Both the position numbers and the translations under genes were made by a program. 64,000 nucleotides of DNA from Acinetobacter sp. LoGeW2-3 (GTDB taxonomy: Bacteria > Pseudomonadota > Gammaproteobacteria > Pseudomonadales > Moraxellaceae): positions 868,001 to 932,000 of the forward strand of contig NZ_CP024011.1 in assembly GCF_002688565.1 (NCBI RefSeq), in the 5' to 3' direction. Below, one piece after another: positions 18,538 to 27,669 of this stretch. The notes beneath the pieces were generated by a model. The model did not search any database. It was not told where the DNA came from and worked only from the letters and a program-made list of their open reading frames with translations. Position 1 is the stretch's first letter. Each line of letters opens with the position of its first letter.

Positions 18538-19154
18538 TGACCCGTATTGCTCTTCTTGACTATGGCATGGGAAATCTTCACTCCGCTGCCAAAGCATTAG
18601 AATATGTCGGCGCTACAGTAGATGTGACCAATGATCCAAAGCTGATTGCTCAGGCAGACAAAATTGTCTTTCCGGGTGTAGGCGCAATGCGTGACTGTAT
18701 GCACGGTATGCATGAAGCCGGAATTGATGATGTAGTACGTCATGCGGTGTTCAACAAACCTGTACTGGCGATCTGTGTGGGTATGCAGGCACTCATGCAA
18801 CGTTCTGAAGAAAATGGCGGTGCCGATGCACTGGGTATTTTTGAAGGTGAAGTAAAACGCTTCCCCGATGTTGACGGTTTAAAAGTGCCACATATGGGCT
18901 GGAACCAGGTACATCAGGCTGATCCGAGCCATCCAATGTGGAAAGACATTGAACAGGATGCACGTTTCTACTTCGTACATAGCTTCTATGTAGAACCGAA
19001 AGATCCAAGTATTGTTGCTGCAACTTGTGATTACGGTCTGGAATTCTGTACTGCACTGCATAAAGAAAATCTGTTTGCGACCCAGTTCCATCCAGAAAAG
19101 AGTCACACTGCTGGTCTGCAATTGCTGAAAAACTTTGTGGAATGGAATATCTAA
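18537..19154 (+). CDS. hisH: imidazole glycerol phosphate synthase, glutaminase subunit
   Basis: HisH is the class I glutamine amidotransferase that feeds ammonia to HisF. The 205-residue protein has the triad in place: nucleophile Cys in [11 protein letters not shown], His and Glu in TQFHPEKSH. The oxyanion region GVGAMRDC is present. The ATG overlaps the hisB stop (TAATGA), a sign of translational coupling. Its partner hisF is 5.6 kb away in this window. Confidence 0.96.
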   Translation: MTRIALLDYGMGNLHSAAKALEYVGATVDVTNDPKLIAQADKIVFPGVGAMRDCMHGMHEAGIDDVVRHAVFNKPVLAICVGMQALMQRSEENGGADALGIFEGEVKRFPDVDGLKVPHMGWNQVHQADPSHPMWKDIEQDARFYFVHSFYVEPKDPSIVAATCDYGLEFCTALHKENLFATQFHPEKSHTAGLQLLKNFVEWNI

Positions 19155-19169
19155 TTCTATTTACGTTAA

Positions 19170-19195
19170 AAAACCCGCATGATGCGGGTTTTTTA
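19170..19195 (+). terminator. terminator of hisBH
   Basis: AAACCCGCAT/ATGCGGGTTT stem followed by a T run, 15 bases after hisH. Confidence 0.92.
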
Positions 19196-19286
19196 TTGCT
19201 TAATATTTAATCTTTTATTTTTTAATAAATTACTATACCATTCATTTACTTATAAAAATTTTAACGACAAAAACAAGGAAATAATA

Positions 19287-19796
19287 ATGAGTAATTTAAA
19301 TGATTCTGCTTTAAATGCAGGGGGACGCTTTGGACGCCGATCATATCTGGCCTGGAATCTGCTGATGGGCTTTTGTTTGACGTTTATCTTTATTTTGGCT
19401 GCTGTCCTTCTTCCAGGAACAAATCCATTCCTGACTCCAGATGGCTCTTTGCCTATGTTGACGCTAGTCGTACTGGGACTCATCTATGTTGCAGCCATTT
19501 ATTTCAGTATCATCTTTTTGATTCGTCGCCTGCATGACCGTAATCATAGCGGCTGGCTGTCTTTGTTGGTTTTGGTGCCAATTGCAAATCTTTTATTAGT
19601 ACTATATGTCCTGTTTGCACCCGGCAACCGCGACAACAACCAGTTTGGTCAACCGCGTAGCACGCGTGGCTGGGAAAATGTGCTAGCGATTATTTATATT
19701 GTGCTGATCTTACTTAGTATTGTGGTAGCTGCCTTCGCTCTACCGAGCTATCAAAATTATGTAGACCGTATGCAGCAAACGAGTTTGAAACAGTAA
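19287..19796 (+). CDS. DUF805 family inner-membrane protein
   Basis: 169 residues with the DUF805 pattern: GRFGRRSYLAWNL at the N-terminus, four hydrophobic helices, FLIRRLHDRNHSGWLSLLVLVP in the middle and FAPGNRDNNQFGQP on the cytosolic side. The start at 19287 is set by AAGGA 9 bases upstream. DUF805 proteins have no agreed function. It sits between hisH and hisA but has its own upstream region after the hisH terminator. Confidence 0.82.
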   Translation: MSNLNDSALNAGGRFGRRSYLAWNLLMGFCLTFIFILAAVLLPGTNPFLTPDGSLPMLTLVVLGLIYVAAIYFSIIFLIRRLHDRNHSGWLSLLVLVPIANLLLVLYVLFAPGNRDNNQFGQPRSTRGWENVLAIIYIVLILLSIVVAAFALPSYQNYVDRMQQTSLKQ

Positions 19797-19943
19797 TAAG
19801 ATTGATATAGTCACCTGTATTAAATTGCCAGATCTAAGAATAGGTCTGGCTTTTGATTTAAAATCAATTTTCTTAAAAGCGCTTTAGACTGACTTGAAAA
19901 AGTCTTAAGCTGCATCTTTAATACGGATTCATACAGACTCGTC

Positions 19944-20606
19944 ATGGATGCACTTCAACCTCCTATTCTGCCAACCAAAGAAGAAATCGCCACACTACCA
20001 CGATTTCAGAATCTCTCTGCCGACAAAATCATCGTGATTCAAACGCTGCAACAGGCAGAAGCACTCCGTGAAGAATTATCCCAGGTTGCTGTGTTTGGTT
20101 TTGACTCAGAATCAAAACCGATATTTAACAAAGGCGAAGTACAAACCGGCCCGCATCTGATTCAACTTGCGACATTAGATAAAGCATATTTATTTCAAAT
20201 GAAACCTGAAATTTGGGAGTTCCTAAAACCAATCTTTGCAAGTCGTGATCAAATCAAAGTGGGCTTTGGTCTAAAAAACGATGCACATCTGTTTCGAAAA
20301 AAAGGCGTCGAACTGAATAGCGTTATTGAACTATCCAAATGTTTTGGTGGTTTTGGTTTTAAAAACCCGATGGGGGTGAAAAATGCTATTGCCTTGCTAT
20401 TTCAACAGAACTTTCCTAAATCAAAAAAAATCAGTACCTCCAATTGGGCGAGTCCACAATTAAGTCCTGCCCAAATTGAATATGCCGCGGCAGATGCCTA
20501 TGCCTGTGTTATTGTTTTTGAAGAATTACTGCGTTTAGGACAGTTACCTAAACACATTCCCAACACGTCGCTCAAACTGCGGATTCGCCCGCATATGAAT
20601 GTTTAA
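19944..20606 (+). CDS. DEDDy 3'-5' exonuclease domain protein (RNase D-like)
   Basis: 220 residues with a DnaQ-like exonuclease fold. Exo I is FGFDSES (Asp54 and Glu56), Exo II is VGFGLKNDAHLF, and Exo III is IEYAAADAYACVIVFEEL, which has the Tyr-x3-Asp of the DEDDy type. It has no HRDC domain, so it is much shorter than RNase D. Such proteins trim RNA or DNA 3' ends; the substrate is unknown. Confidence 0.83.
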   Translation: MDALQPPILPTKEEIATLPRFQNLSADKIIVIQTLQQAEALREELSQVAVFGFDSESKPIFNKGEVQTGPHLIQLATLDKAYLFQMKPEIWEFLKPIFASRDQIKVGFGLKNDAHLFRKKGVELNSVIELSKCFGGFGFKNPMGVKNAIALLFQQNFPKSKKISTSNWASPQLSPAQIEYAAADAYACVIVFEELLRLGQLPKHIPNTSLKLRIRPHMNV

Positions 20607-20752
20607 TCTCTCTATCGCTACAAATATCCACATCAACCAATGACAGGTTTTTTCATATGGGAGATTCAGTATTTAGATTTAGAAATCCGCCGTTTATTTG
20701 TTAAGATGGCAGCCATTCAAATTCAATCGACGATTAGGCCAGGAGCGAAAGC

Positions 20753-21475
20753 ATGCTGATCATCCCTGCAATTGACCTGAAAGATGGCAAATGTGTCCGT
20801 TTAAAACAAGGTCGTATGGAAGACGATACTGTATTTTCTGATGATCCAGTGGCTACTGCACAGCATTGGGTAAATGAAGGTGCACGTCGTCTCCATCTGG
20901 TTGATCTGAACGGTGCTTTTGCAGGTACACCGATTCATAAACCAGTCGTAGAAGCGATTGCTAAAGCTCAGCCAAACTTACCAATTCAAATCGGTGGTGG
21001 TATCCGTTCACTGGAAACCATTCAACACTACCTGGATGCAGGCGTGTCTTATGTAATTATCGGCACTAAGGCAGTTAAAGAGCCTGAGTTCGTTGAAGAA
21101 GCATGTAAACAGTTCGCAGGTCATATCATTGTTGGTATTGATGCCATGAACGGCATGGTTGCAACTGATGGTTGGGCAAATGTGACTGACGTGAAAGCAA
21201 CTGAACTGGCAAAACGTTTTGCTGATGCTGGTGTATCAAGCATTGTCTATACTGACATTGCGCGTGACGGCATGATGCAAGGCGTTAACATTGAGCAAAC
21301 CGTGAATCTGGCAACTTATTCAGGTCTGCCTGTAATTGCTTCTGGTGGTGTCACCAATATTGACGATGTTCACGGCTTAAAAGGCCAGCCAGGCATTCTT
21401 GGTGCGATTACCGGTCGTGCAATCTATGAAGGCACTTTAAACCTTCGTGAAGCACAAGCTGTTTTAGACGCTTAG
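20753..21475 (+). CDS. hisA: ProFAR isomerase (5'-phosphoribosylformimino-AICAR isomerase)
   Basis: HisA opens the ribose of ProFAR to give PRFAR in histidine synthesis. The 240-residue (beta-alpha)8 barrel starts [20 protein letters not shown] (catalytic Asp8 region) and has the two phosphate-binding loops IQIGGGIRS and [19 protein letters not shown] carries the second catalytic Asp. AGGAGCG lies about 7 bases before the ATG. It is followed by its own terminator. Confidence 0.96.
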   Translation: MLIIPAIDLKDGKCVRLKQGRMEDDTVFSDDPVATAQHWVNEGARRLHLVDLNGAFAGTPIHKPVVEAIAKAQPNLPIQIGGGIRSLETIQHYLDAGVSYVIIGTKAVKEPEFVEEACKQFAGHIIVGIDAMNGMVATDGWANVTDVKATELAKRFADAGVSSIVYTDIARDGMMQGVNIEQTVNLATYSGLPVIASGGVTNIDDVHGLKGQPGILGAITGRAIYEGTLNLREAQAVLDA

Positions 21476-21496
21476 CCTAAAATACTGATGTTGTTA

Positions 21497-21526
21497 TAAA
21501 AGAGGTCTTCGGGCCTCTTTTTATTT
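21497..21526 (+). terminator. terminator of hisA
   Basis: AAAGAGGTC-TTCG-GGCCTCTTT hairpin with a UUCG tetraloop and T tract. Confidence 0.93.
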
Positions 21527-21547
21527 TTAATTAAATACTGATCTCCC

Positions 21548-22474
21548 ATGTCTACCCACTCCTCTGAATCCTTCATATGGAAAGCGAAGCTCCCTCAGCT
21601 TTCCCTGATTTTAATTACCCTCATCTGGGGTGGTAGTTTTATCACCGTACAATATGGTCTAAGTTTCTGCTCACCGATTCTGTTTGTCGCACTACGCTTT
21701 GCTGCTGCAGCATTCACAGTGACCTGTATCTCCTTGAAGCACCTGCGTGGCATGACCCTAAAAGAAATTCTGGCGGGAGCAGTGATTGGTGCGGTGATTG
21801 CGATTGGTTATGGTACGCAAACTGTAGGCTTGCAGACGATTAGCAGCAGTGAATCGGCCTTTCTGACCGCACTCTATGTCCCACTGGTACCAATTTTACT
21901 CTGGCTATTATTCCGTAAGAAACCACACTTCATGACCTGGATCGGTGCTCTGTTTGCCTTTTTCGGTTTGGTCTTTTTAACTGGCAATAGTTTTGGTGCG
22001 ATTCAGCTGAATTTTGGTCAGGCGCTGACCTTGCTCGGTTCAATTGCCATCGCGCTTGAAATTATTTTTATTAGCCATTTTGCACCTAAAGTGAATACTC
22101 GCCGTGTCACGGTACTGCAGCTGATCTTTGCGTCACTGTTCTGCTTTCTGATGGCCCCAATGCTTGGCGAATCGCAGCTACCTGAATTTCACTGGCATCT
22201 CGCAGCTATTTTAGTGGGTCTAGGTATTGCCAGTGCCTGTATTCAACTGGTGATGAACTGGGCGCAGGAAATGGTGGATCCCTCTCAAGCTGCGATTATC
22301 TATTCAGGTGAACCCGTTTGGGCTGCCCTCATTGGACGTATCGCGGGTGAACGTTTACCAGCTTTAGCGCTGCTAGGCGGGTTAATGGTGGTGCTCGGCG
22401 TGATAGCCAGTGAGTGGAAACCAAAGTTTTTAAGAAAACAACAAACTGAAGAATTGAAGGAAGATCTTTCTTAA
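21548..22474 (+). CDS. EamA/DMT family transporter
   Basis: 308 residues with ten predicted membrane helices in two EamA repeats: the first begins LILITLIWGGSFITVQYGL, the second runs from about residue 160 and includes ASACIQLVMNWAQEMVDPSQAAIIYSGEPVWAALIGRI. Drug/metabolite transporters of this group export amino acids or other small metabolites; the substrate cannot be read from the sequence. The ATG is 18 bases after the hisA terminator stem and a ribosome site is poor. Confidence 0.85.
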   Translation: MSTHSSESFIWKAKLPQLSLILITLIWGGSFITVQYGLSFCSPILFVALRFAAAAFTVTCISLKHLRGMTLKEILAGAVIGAVIAIGYGTQTVGLQTISSSESAFLTALYVPLVPILLWLLFRKKPHFMTWIGALFAFFGLVFLTGNSFGAIQLNFGQALTLLGSIAIALEIIFISHFAPKVNTRRVTVLQLIFASLFCFLMAPMLGESQLPEFHWHLAAILVGLGIASACIQLVMNWAQEMVDPSQAAIIYSGEPVWAALIGRIAGERLPALALLGGLMVVLGVIASEWKPKFLRKQQTEELKEDLS

Positions 22475-22549
22475 CCCGCAACACTTTCTTGCGCAACAGT
22501 GTTGCTCATCTTTCAATCTCTCCAAGCCTCCCTTTTAAAGGAGCACAGA

Positions 22550-22640
22550 GAATTCAAAATAATAAAAAACTAGGGAGTAAGGCTTCTATTATCAATCCCT
22601 GTAAATCTCCCTTTGATAAAGGGAGACTTTAAATAGGATA
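22550..22640. repeat. intergenic repeat-like sequence with CTCCCTTT/AAAGGGAG hairpin
   Basis: The stretch after the transporter gene contains an inverted repeat TCTCCCTTT-GATA-AAAGGGAGA (about 22604-22626) and the related words CCTCCCTTTTAAAGGAG just upstream. It resembles the CCCT-rich hairpin DNA after uvrA (49203-49275). These look like members of one dispersed intergenic family. Confidence 0.45.
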
Positions 22641-22645
22641 ATTTT

Positions 22646-23041
22646 TTAATCAACATACATCGGCAAATTATCATTCAAGCGCATAATCCCACGAATTGCA
22701 CGATAGACAATCCAGATCCAAGACAGACCGATCACGATTAGGCAGAAAGTCGTTGCACCGAAGGCTACTCCTGCAAACAGATCCGGGTCTTCACCAGTAA
22801 AGAACAGGAATAAAAATGGTACAAAAGCAACAATATTCCAGATCAGATACCACCAGAAAGTCCGAATCTGCCAGGTAAAGTGACTCTCAAAAATTGAGCC
22901 ATAAACCAAACTACGTTTCACATAGTTAATCACCAGCGCGATGACAGCAAGCAGACCACCGGTAAAGATCGCCACAATATAAAGAATATATAAAATAAAA
23001 GTCAGTGTACGGTTAGGGTCCTTGTCAATCGAATAGTTCAT
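22646..23041 (-). CDS. DUF4870-like membrane protein
   Basis: 131 residues, three to four membrane helices. The family features are ILYILYIVAIFTGGLLAVIALVINYVKR at the start, the conserved loop FESHFTWQIRTFWW in the middle and WIWIVYRAIRGIMRLNDN near the end. GGAGAGGG lies just before the ATG. The function of this family is not known. It is followed on the same strand side by the cold-shock/DUF1294 gene 25 bp upstream and may be co-transcribed with it. Confidence 0.75.
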   Translation of the reverse strand: MNYSIDKDPNRTLTFILYILYIVAIFTGGLLAVIALVINYVKRSLVYGSIFESHFTWQIRTFWWYLIWNIVAFVPFLFLFFTGEDPDLFAGVAFGATTFCLIVIGLSWIWIVYRAIRGIMRLNDNLPMYVD

Positions 23042-23066
23042 ACCCTCTCCTTTTTATCACTTTCCC

Positions 23067-23693
23067 CTAAATCGTTAAGCTGTTTAATGGGGAAATAAGC
23101 CATAGAATCAAAATGATGTTAAAGGCTATGGTACAAAAATAAATCTGACGGAATGGTTGTTTTTGTGTTTTATGTCTCAGTTTCTGTTGCGCTAACCAGG
23201 CGGCCGGCCAGCCACCCAGAAAAGCCACCAAGTGGAGTGCATTTTCAGAAATACGGCGATTACCCAACTGGGCCGCTTCCTTGTCTTGTGCATAGAGCCA
23301 GTAACTCAGCAGATTCATTAAGCTGATAAATAGCAATACCATTCCACTTAATAAACCACTGAAACTAAGTACAATAAGCGCCAGAATATATCCCACGCAG
23401 AGAATCTGCATCGGCTGGAATTTTTCTTTCTGGTTATTTATGGTGGCTTTCTTCTTGATCGGCACAGCTTTGATCTGGGCTGCTTTGAGATAAGTGACCT
23501 GCTGAGCACGATAACGTCCCTGCTCATCTAGAATCACGGCATAATCTAGGGCACAGCCAACAATCGGGCGTGGACCAGGGCGTGCAAAGTCCTTAATGTG
23601 TAAAAACACGCGTTCCTTGTCAGTATCATTGGGCTGAATAAAGCCATAGCCTTTTTCATCAAACCATTCCACTAAACGCCCTTGATCACGCAT
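23067..23693 (-). CDS. cold-shock domain fused to DUF1294 membrane domain
   Basis: 208 residues. Residues 1-68 form a cold-shock (OB-fold) domain: GRLVEWFDEKGYGFIQPN holds the RNP1 KGYGFI motif, and ERVFLHIKDF holds the RNP2-like FLHI. A Lys-rich linker follows, then two to three membrane helices of DUF1294 with GGWPAAWLAQQKLRHKTQKQPFR. The layout would place a nucleic-acid-binding domain at the inner membrane. The role is not known. Confidence 0.83.
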   Translation of the reverse strand: MRDQGRLVEWFDEKGYGFIQPNDTDKERVFLHIKDFARPGPRPIVGCALDYAVILDEQGRYRAQQVTYLKAAQIKAVPIKKKATINNQKEKFQPMQILCVGYILALIVLSFSGLLSGMVLLFISLMNLLSYWLYAQDKEAAQLGNRRISENALHLVAFLGGWPAAWLAQQKLRHKTQKQPFRQIYFCTIAFNIILILWLISPLNSLTI

Positions 23694-23710
23694 ATTGTTG
23701 TTCCTGTTGG

Positions 23711-24658
23711 TTAAGCGGTGACAAACTTAAGTCGTTCGACCAACATATTACGCATTTCTTGCGGATTTTTTTGTAGGATATCGTTTCCAGTACGGCCTTC
23801 AGCAGCATTTTTTTGTGCCACTTGTAAACGCATCATCCAGAAACGGCCTGCTGCCATTGCTAGATAGAGCTGTAAACAGGCTTTTTCATCTTCAGTCAAT
23901 GGACGGATACTTTCATAAGCCTTTAGAAAAGCAACTGCACGTTCTTCATTCAAGGTTACTGCTGGGTAATCAGTACAGAAGTCATTCAGGGTAATGGCAA
24001 TATCAAACAGCAATTCATCTTTATTTAACTCATAAAAGTCCAGAATTCCGTTGAGCTGATCACCCTCAAACAAAGTATTGTCACGGAACAGGTCTGAGTG
24101 AATAAAGCCACGTGGACGATCGGTATAAACGGCTGTTAGCGCTTCATATAAACCGAGTAATTTACCTAACAACACTTTATCTGCGGCATTCAGAGTCGGT
24201 TTGATCTCCTGTGCCACAGCGTACCAATAGGTGTGGTCACGTACAAATTCACGTTCCAGTTTAAAATCTTGTAGTGCCACATGCATTTTTGCCTGAGCAA
24301 CAGCAATGGCTTCCGCCTGAGCCGTAGTCGCTGGCATAGGATGTTCACCCAGCATACGTGGCGCGATCTGGGCTGGCTTACCCTTGATGCTATGAATGGC
24401 CTTGCCTGAATGGGATAAAGGCACAGGCACAGCCACCCCTGCCTGTCCCAGATGCTCAAGTACGGGTACCAATTCACCAGCGGCTTTTTCATCCATGTCC
24501 TCGAACACAGTCAATACATATTGCCGATCTTCACAGACCAGAAAGTAGTTGGTGTTCTGGATACCTCCTTGAATGGGAATCAGATCAATCGCCTTGAGAC
24601 CATAAGGCGCTGCAAAATCCTGAACTTCCTTTAAAGTCAAAGTGGTATAAACCGACAT
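23711..24658 (-). CDS. thrB: homoserine kinase, APH-fold type
   Basis: 315 residues from the ATG at 24658 (MSVYTTLTLKEVQDF). Homoserine kinase type II phosphorylates homoserine on the way to threonine and belongs to the aminoglycoside phosphotransferase fold, unlike the GHMP enzyme of E. coli. Visible marks are IQGGIQNTNYFLV at the nucleotide loop, the catalytic RGFIHSDLFRDNTLF (Brenner-type HxDxxxxN) and ILDFYE for the metal-binding Asp. It is divergent from hisF. Confidence 0.9.
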   Translation of the reverse strand: MSVYTTLTLKEVQDFAAPYGLKAIDLIPIQGGIQNTNYFLVCEDRQYVLTVFEDMDEKAAGELVPVLEHLGQAGVAVPVPLSHSGKAIHSIKGKPAQIAPRMLGEHPMPATTAQAEAIAVAQAKMHVALQDFKLEREFVRDHTYWYAVAQEIKPTLNAADKVLLGKLLGLYEALTAVYTDRPRGFIHSDLFRDNTLFEGDQLNGILDFYELNKDELLFDIAITLNDFCTDYPAVTLNEERAVAFLKAYESIRPLTEDEKACLQLYLAMAAGRFWMMRLQVAQKNAAEGRTGNDILQKNPQEMRNMLVERLKFVTA

Positions 24659-24771
24659 AGAAAACCTGCGAAAAAACTTACATATTTTTGCTAGAATACC
24701 GTTTCCATCTGCCAAGGTGTAGCGCTTGCGTGGGTGAGTTTCATAATCGGCTGTAATAATTGGAAAAATTT

Positions 24772-25530
24772 ATGCTAGCTAAACGTATTATTCCTTGCCT
24801 CGACGTTGATAATGGTCGTGTGGTGAAGGGTGTTCAGTTCCTTGATATTCGTGATGCGGGCGACCCGGTAGAAGTAGCGCGTCGCTATAATGAACAAGGT
24901 GCCGATGAAATTACTTTCCTTGATATTACCGCTACACATCATGGACGTGACACAACTTATCGTACTGTAGAGCGCATGGCCGAATCTGTATTCGTACCGT
25001 TAACCGTCGGTGGTGGTGTCCGTAAAGTTGAAGATATTCGTTTACTTCTAAATGCTGGCGCGGACAAAGTCAGCATTAACTCAGCTGCCATTTATAATCC
25101 AGAATTCGTACAGGAAGCTTCTCAACGTTTCGGTGCTCAATGTATCGTGGTTGCCATTGATGCCAAGAAAACTGGTGAAAATAAATGGGAAATCTTTACC
25201 CATGGTGGCCGTAAGGAAACGGGTATTGATGCCATTGAATGGGCAGTAAAAATGGCGGATTACGGCGCTGGTGAACTGTTAGTGACCTCGATGGATGCGG
25301 ATGGTACCAAAGCAGGTTATGACCTGGCACTGATGCGTACCATCAATGACCGCGTGAATATTCCAACGATTGCTTCTGGCGGTGTGGGTAACTTACAACA
25401 TCTGGCTGACGGGATCTTGAAAGGTGGTGCAGATGCCGTACTTGCAGCTTCAATCTTCCACTTTGGTCAACATACTATTCCAGAAGCAAAAGCCTATCTG
25501 GAAGCGCAAGGTATTGAAATGCGTCTCTAA
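24772..25530 (+). CDS. hisF: imidazole glycerol phosphate synthase, cyclase subunit
   Basis: 252 residues from the ATG at 24772 ([20 protein letters not shown]). HisF joins PRFAR with ammonia from HisH to make imidazole glycerol phosphate and AICAR. Catalytic Asp11 is in CLDVD and the second catalytic Asp in [12 protein letters not shown]; phosphate loops are VGGGVR and ASGGVGN. A short upstream frame extension (MEKF) is not needed. It is not linked to hisH here. Confidence 0.96.
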   Translation: MLAKRIIPCLDVDNGRVVKGVQFLDIRDAGDPVEVARRYNEQGADEITFLDITATHHGRDTTYRTVERMAESVFVPLTVGGGVRKVEDIRLLLNAGADKVSINSAAIYNPEFVQEASQRFGAQCIVVAIDAKKTGENKWEIFTHGGRKETGIDAIEWAVKMADYGAGELLVTSMDADGTKAGYDLALMRTINDRVNIPTIASGGVGNLQHLADGILKGGADAVLAASIFHFGQHTIPEAKAYLEAQGIEMRL

Positions 25531-25552
25531 CTCTTTTTAAAGAAAAGATGTA

Positions 25553-25581
25553 AAAAAAGGCATGTTGATCATGCCTTTTTT
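25553..25581 (+). terminator. terminator of hisF
   Basis: AAGGCATG-TTGAT-CATGCCTT with A and T tracts on either side. Confidence 0.92.
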
Positions 25582-25615
25582 ATTGCTTAAGAACTGATGC
25601 ACATGAATTATGGAT

Positions 25616-25641
25616 AAAAAAAAGGAGTCTTGCGACTCCTT
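25616..25641 (-). terminator. minus-strand terminator, probably of the hydroxylase gene
   Basis: AAGGAGTC/GACTCCTT hairpin followed on the minus strand by eight T residues. It is about 230 bases downstream of the hydroxylase stop. Confidence 0.7.
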
Positions 25642-25874
25642 ATAAAACCAAGAATAGACTACAGCGCTTGGTATCAATATAACTTGTAAAAACTAACCAT
25701 AACTCAAGTATTCATAACAACTTATCAGCGTTAGGCTATATCGCTGACAGGTGTAAATATAGGTCAAAAAACCCACCGAATATTGACAATTTAAGTAGGA
25801 ATTATTGACAAATCACGACAAAATTAGTGTGCAAATGCATTTTATTTCGATTTTTAAAACTTTTGAGTTTCTTT

Positions 25875-26465
25875 TTAGGGTTTAACCACCCATTTGACTG
25901 GAAAAATCCGGTGAATACCCGTGGTCAGCGCTTGAGAAACAGGTGCAGGCAGGTGAATACCGAGCGGATTTTGTTCCTGTAATTCAGGCGATGAAATCAC
26001 CCTGGTTCCCATGACATAGTCAAACCATGGCCGGGTCACACACCAGTTTGCATCCTGATTACTATTCATATGGTGGTCATAATGCCAGGGAATTTTTCGT
26101 TTGGCCCATTCTGGTTCCAGATGTGCCCGGCGATGTACATAATAATAATTGCAGGCGCTATAAAGTGTTGCGAGTGACATGGCTTTTGAAATCGGATAAA
26201 AGGCCAAACCGAACACACTGGCAACGATGACTAGCGAGCCAACTTCATTGCGGGTGCGCCAATTCTGCAAACCTTCAACATAACCATAGTCTGAAAATTC
26301 AGCTTTACGGACTTCTCTGTGATGTTCCCAATGCGAACGCATGCTACGAGGGATAGGACTGAAGCGGGTTTGACCCTTGCGATGTATGCCATGCAATACA
26401 TACTTATGTGCAAACCATTCAAAAGCATTAGCAACTACGAGGCCAGCGATAAATCCTTTGATCAT
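25875..26465 (-). CDS. fatty acid hydroxylase superfamily membrane protein
   Basis: 196 residues from the ATG at 26465, set by GGAGGAG 6 bases upstream. The histidine clusters of the di-iron hydroxylase/sterol desaturase family are present: HKYVLHG, SHWEHHREVRK, YYVHRRAHLE and WHYDHHMNSN. Membrane helices lie near the N-terminus and middle. It likely hydroxylates or desaturates a lipid in the membrane; the substrate is unknown. It is divergent from an AraC-type regulator 104 bp away, which probably controls it. Confidence 0.83.
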   Translation of the reverse strand: MIKGFIAGLVVANAFEWFAHKYVLHGIHRKGQTRFSPIPRSMRSHWEHHREVRKAEFSDYGYVEGLQNWRTRNEVGSLVIVASVFGLAFYPISKAMSLATLYSACNYYYVHRRAHLEPEWAKRKIPWHYDHHMNSNQDANWCVTRPWFDYVMGTRVISSPELQEQNPLGIHLPAPVSQALTTGIHRIFPVKWVVKP

Positions 26466-26569
26466 ATCTACTCCTCCCTTTCTTCTAGTATAAGCATCGG
26501 ATTCGGCTAGATATTGACCAAGAAATTCAATATGATTGACAATATACGACATTCGAAAAGAATTAAAAG

Positions 26570-27637
26570 ATGCAAGGCACACAGGATTACGCAGGTACGG
26601 TTTATGGAGGCTTAGGGCATTTGCTGCTAGAGTTCTATCAGCATAAACGACTACCTATTCCTGAAAAACTGCTTGCTATACAGGAAGTTGAACGCTTTGA
26701 CTTTGTGATCTGGCGTGAGTTACTCATGCAGTTACAGCACAAGTTACAGACCCCTGGCTTAGGTCTGGAAATCGCTAATTTCGTACGACCCCGACATCTT
26801 GGCATTATTGCCTATCTGGCGCTGTCCTGTGAAACCTTGGGCGAAGCCATGATGCGCTATCATGACTATCATCGTCTGGTCTATGACGGCAGTCCTTTAG
26901 AAGTCCGGGTCGAAAATGACTACCTGTCGATTGCCTGGGTCGATGTTCCTCTCAATCTGGCGACTCAATTGACTGATGAAGTCGCCATGGCATTGATGCT
27001 GAAATTTGTTCGTTCGCTGATGACTCTTGAGGATATTCACTTACAGGAAGTACATTTTCGCCACCCAGCCAATAAACATCTCAATCTGTATGAGCAGTAC
27101 TTCCGCTGCAAGGTTCGTTTTGATCAGCCTAAAAGCGTGATTTTTATGCATGTTTCCGAGCTGGCAAAACCATTACGTCAAGGTGACCAGACGCTGCAGA
27201 AGCTGTTAAAACAGCAGGCCGAAGCCTTACTGGGAAAACTACCAAATACTTCACAGGTGGATCATCGCATTCAACAGGCAATCCTGACCGGGCTACAGAA
27301 AAATATGTTCCAGATCGAGCATATTGCCCGGCAGTTGCACTGGTCAGTTCGGCAGTTACAGCGTCATTTGCAAAAACAGGGCAAGACCTATCAGCAGAGG
27401 ATGCAGGAAATCCGTTTTATGCTGGCTCAGCAATATCTGACCGATGAAAATCTAAGCCTGCACGAGATTTCCCTGCTCTTGGGCTACTCTGAACAAAGTG
27501 CTTTTCAGCGTGCCTTTAAGCAATGGACCAGCAAGACACCACAACAGTGGCGCTCAGACTATCAAGAAAATAAAACACAGGAAAAATTGGTACAGCACTC
27601 CATGGAGGCTGAGCCAAACACTCAATATCAAATTTAG
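26570..27637 (+). CDS. AraC family transcriptional regulator
   Basis: 355 residues. The N-terminal 200 residues match the Arabinose_bd-type ligand domain of OruR/ArgR-like AraC proteins (LGLEIANFVRPRHLGIIAYLALSCETLGEAMMRY). The C-terminal part (about 235-335) has two helix-turn-helix motifs: IEHIARQLHWSVRQLQRHLQ and LHEISLLLGYSEQSAFQRAF, followed by KTPQQWR. It is divergent from the fatty acid hydroxylase gene, which is its most likely target. Confidence 0.88.
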   Translation: MQGTQDYAGTVYGGLGHLLLEFYQHKRLPIPEKLLAIQEVERFDFVIWRELLMQLQHKLQTPGLGLEIANFVRPRHLGIIAYLALSCETLGEAMMRYHDYHRLVYDGSPLEVRVENDYLSIAWVDVPLNLATQLTDEVAMALMLKFVRSLMTLEDIHLQEVHFRHPANKHLNLYEQYFRCKVRFDQPKSVIFMHVSELAKPLRQGDQTLQKLLKQQAEALLGKLPNTSQVDHRIQQAILTGLQKNMFQIEHIARQLHWSVRQLQRHLQKQGKTYQQRMQEIRFMLAQQYLTDENLSLHEISLLLGYSEQSAFQRAFKQWTSKTPQQWRSDYQENKTQEKLVQHSMEAEPNTQYQI

Positions 27638-27669
27638 ATTTTGGATAAAAACAACAAAGGTAATTCAAG

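Larger units (their letters stand above)
25531..25874. other. intergenic region after hisF
   Basis: 344 bases between convergent genes. It holds the hisF terminator and a second hairpin oriented for the minus strand. The remaining 230 bases are AT-rich and I see nothing else in them. Confidence 0.6.
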
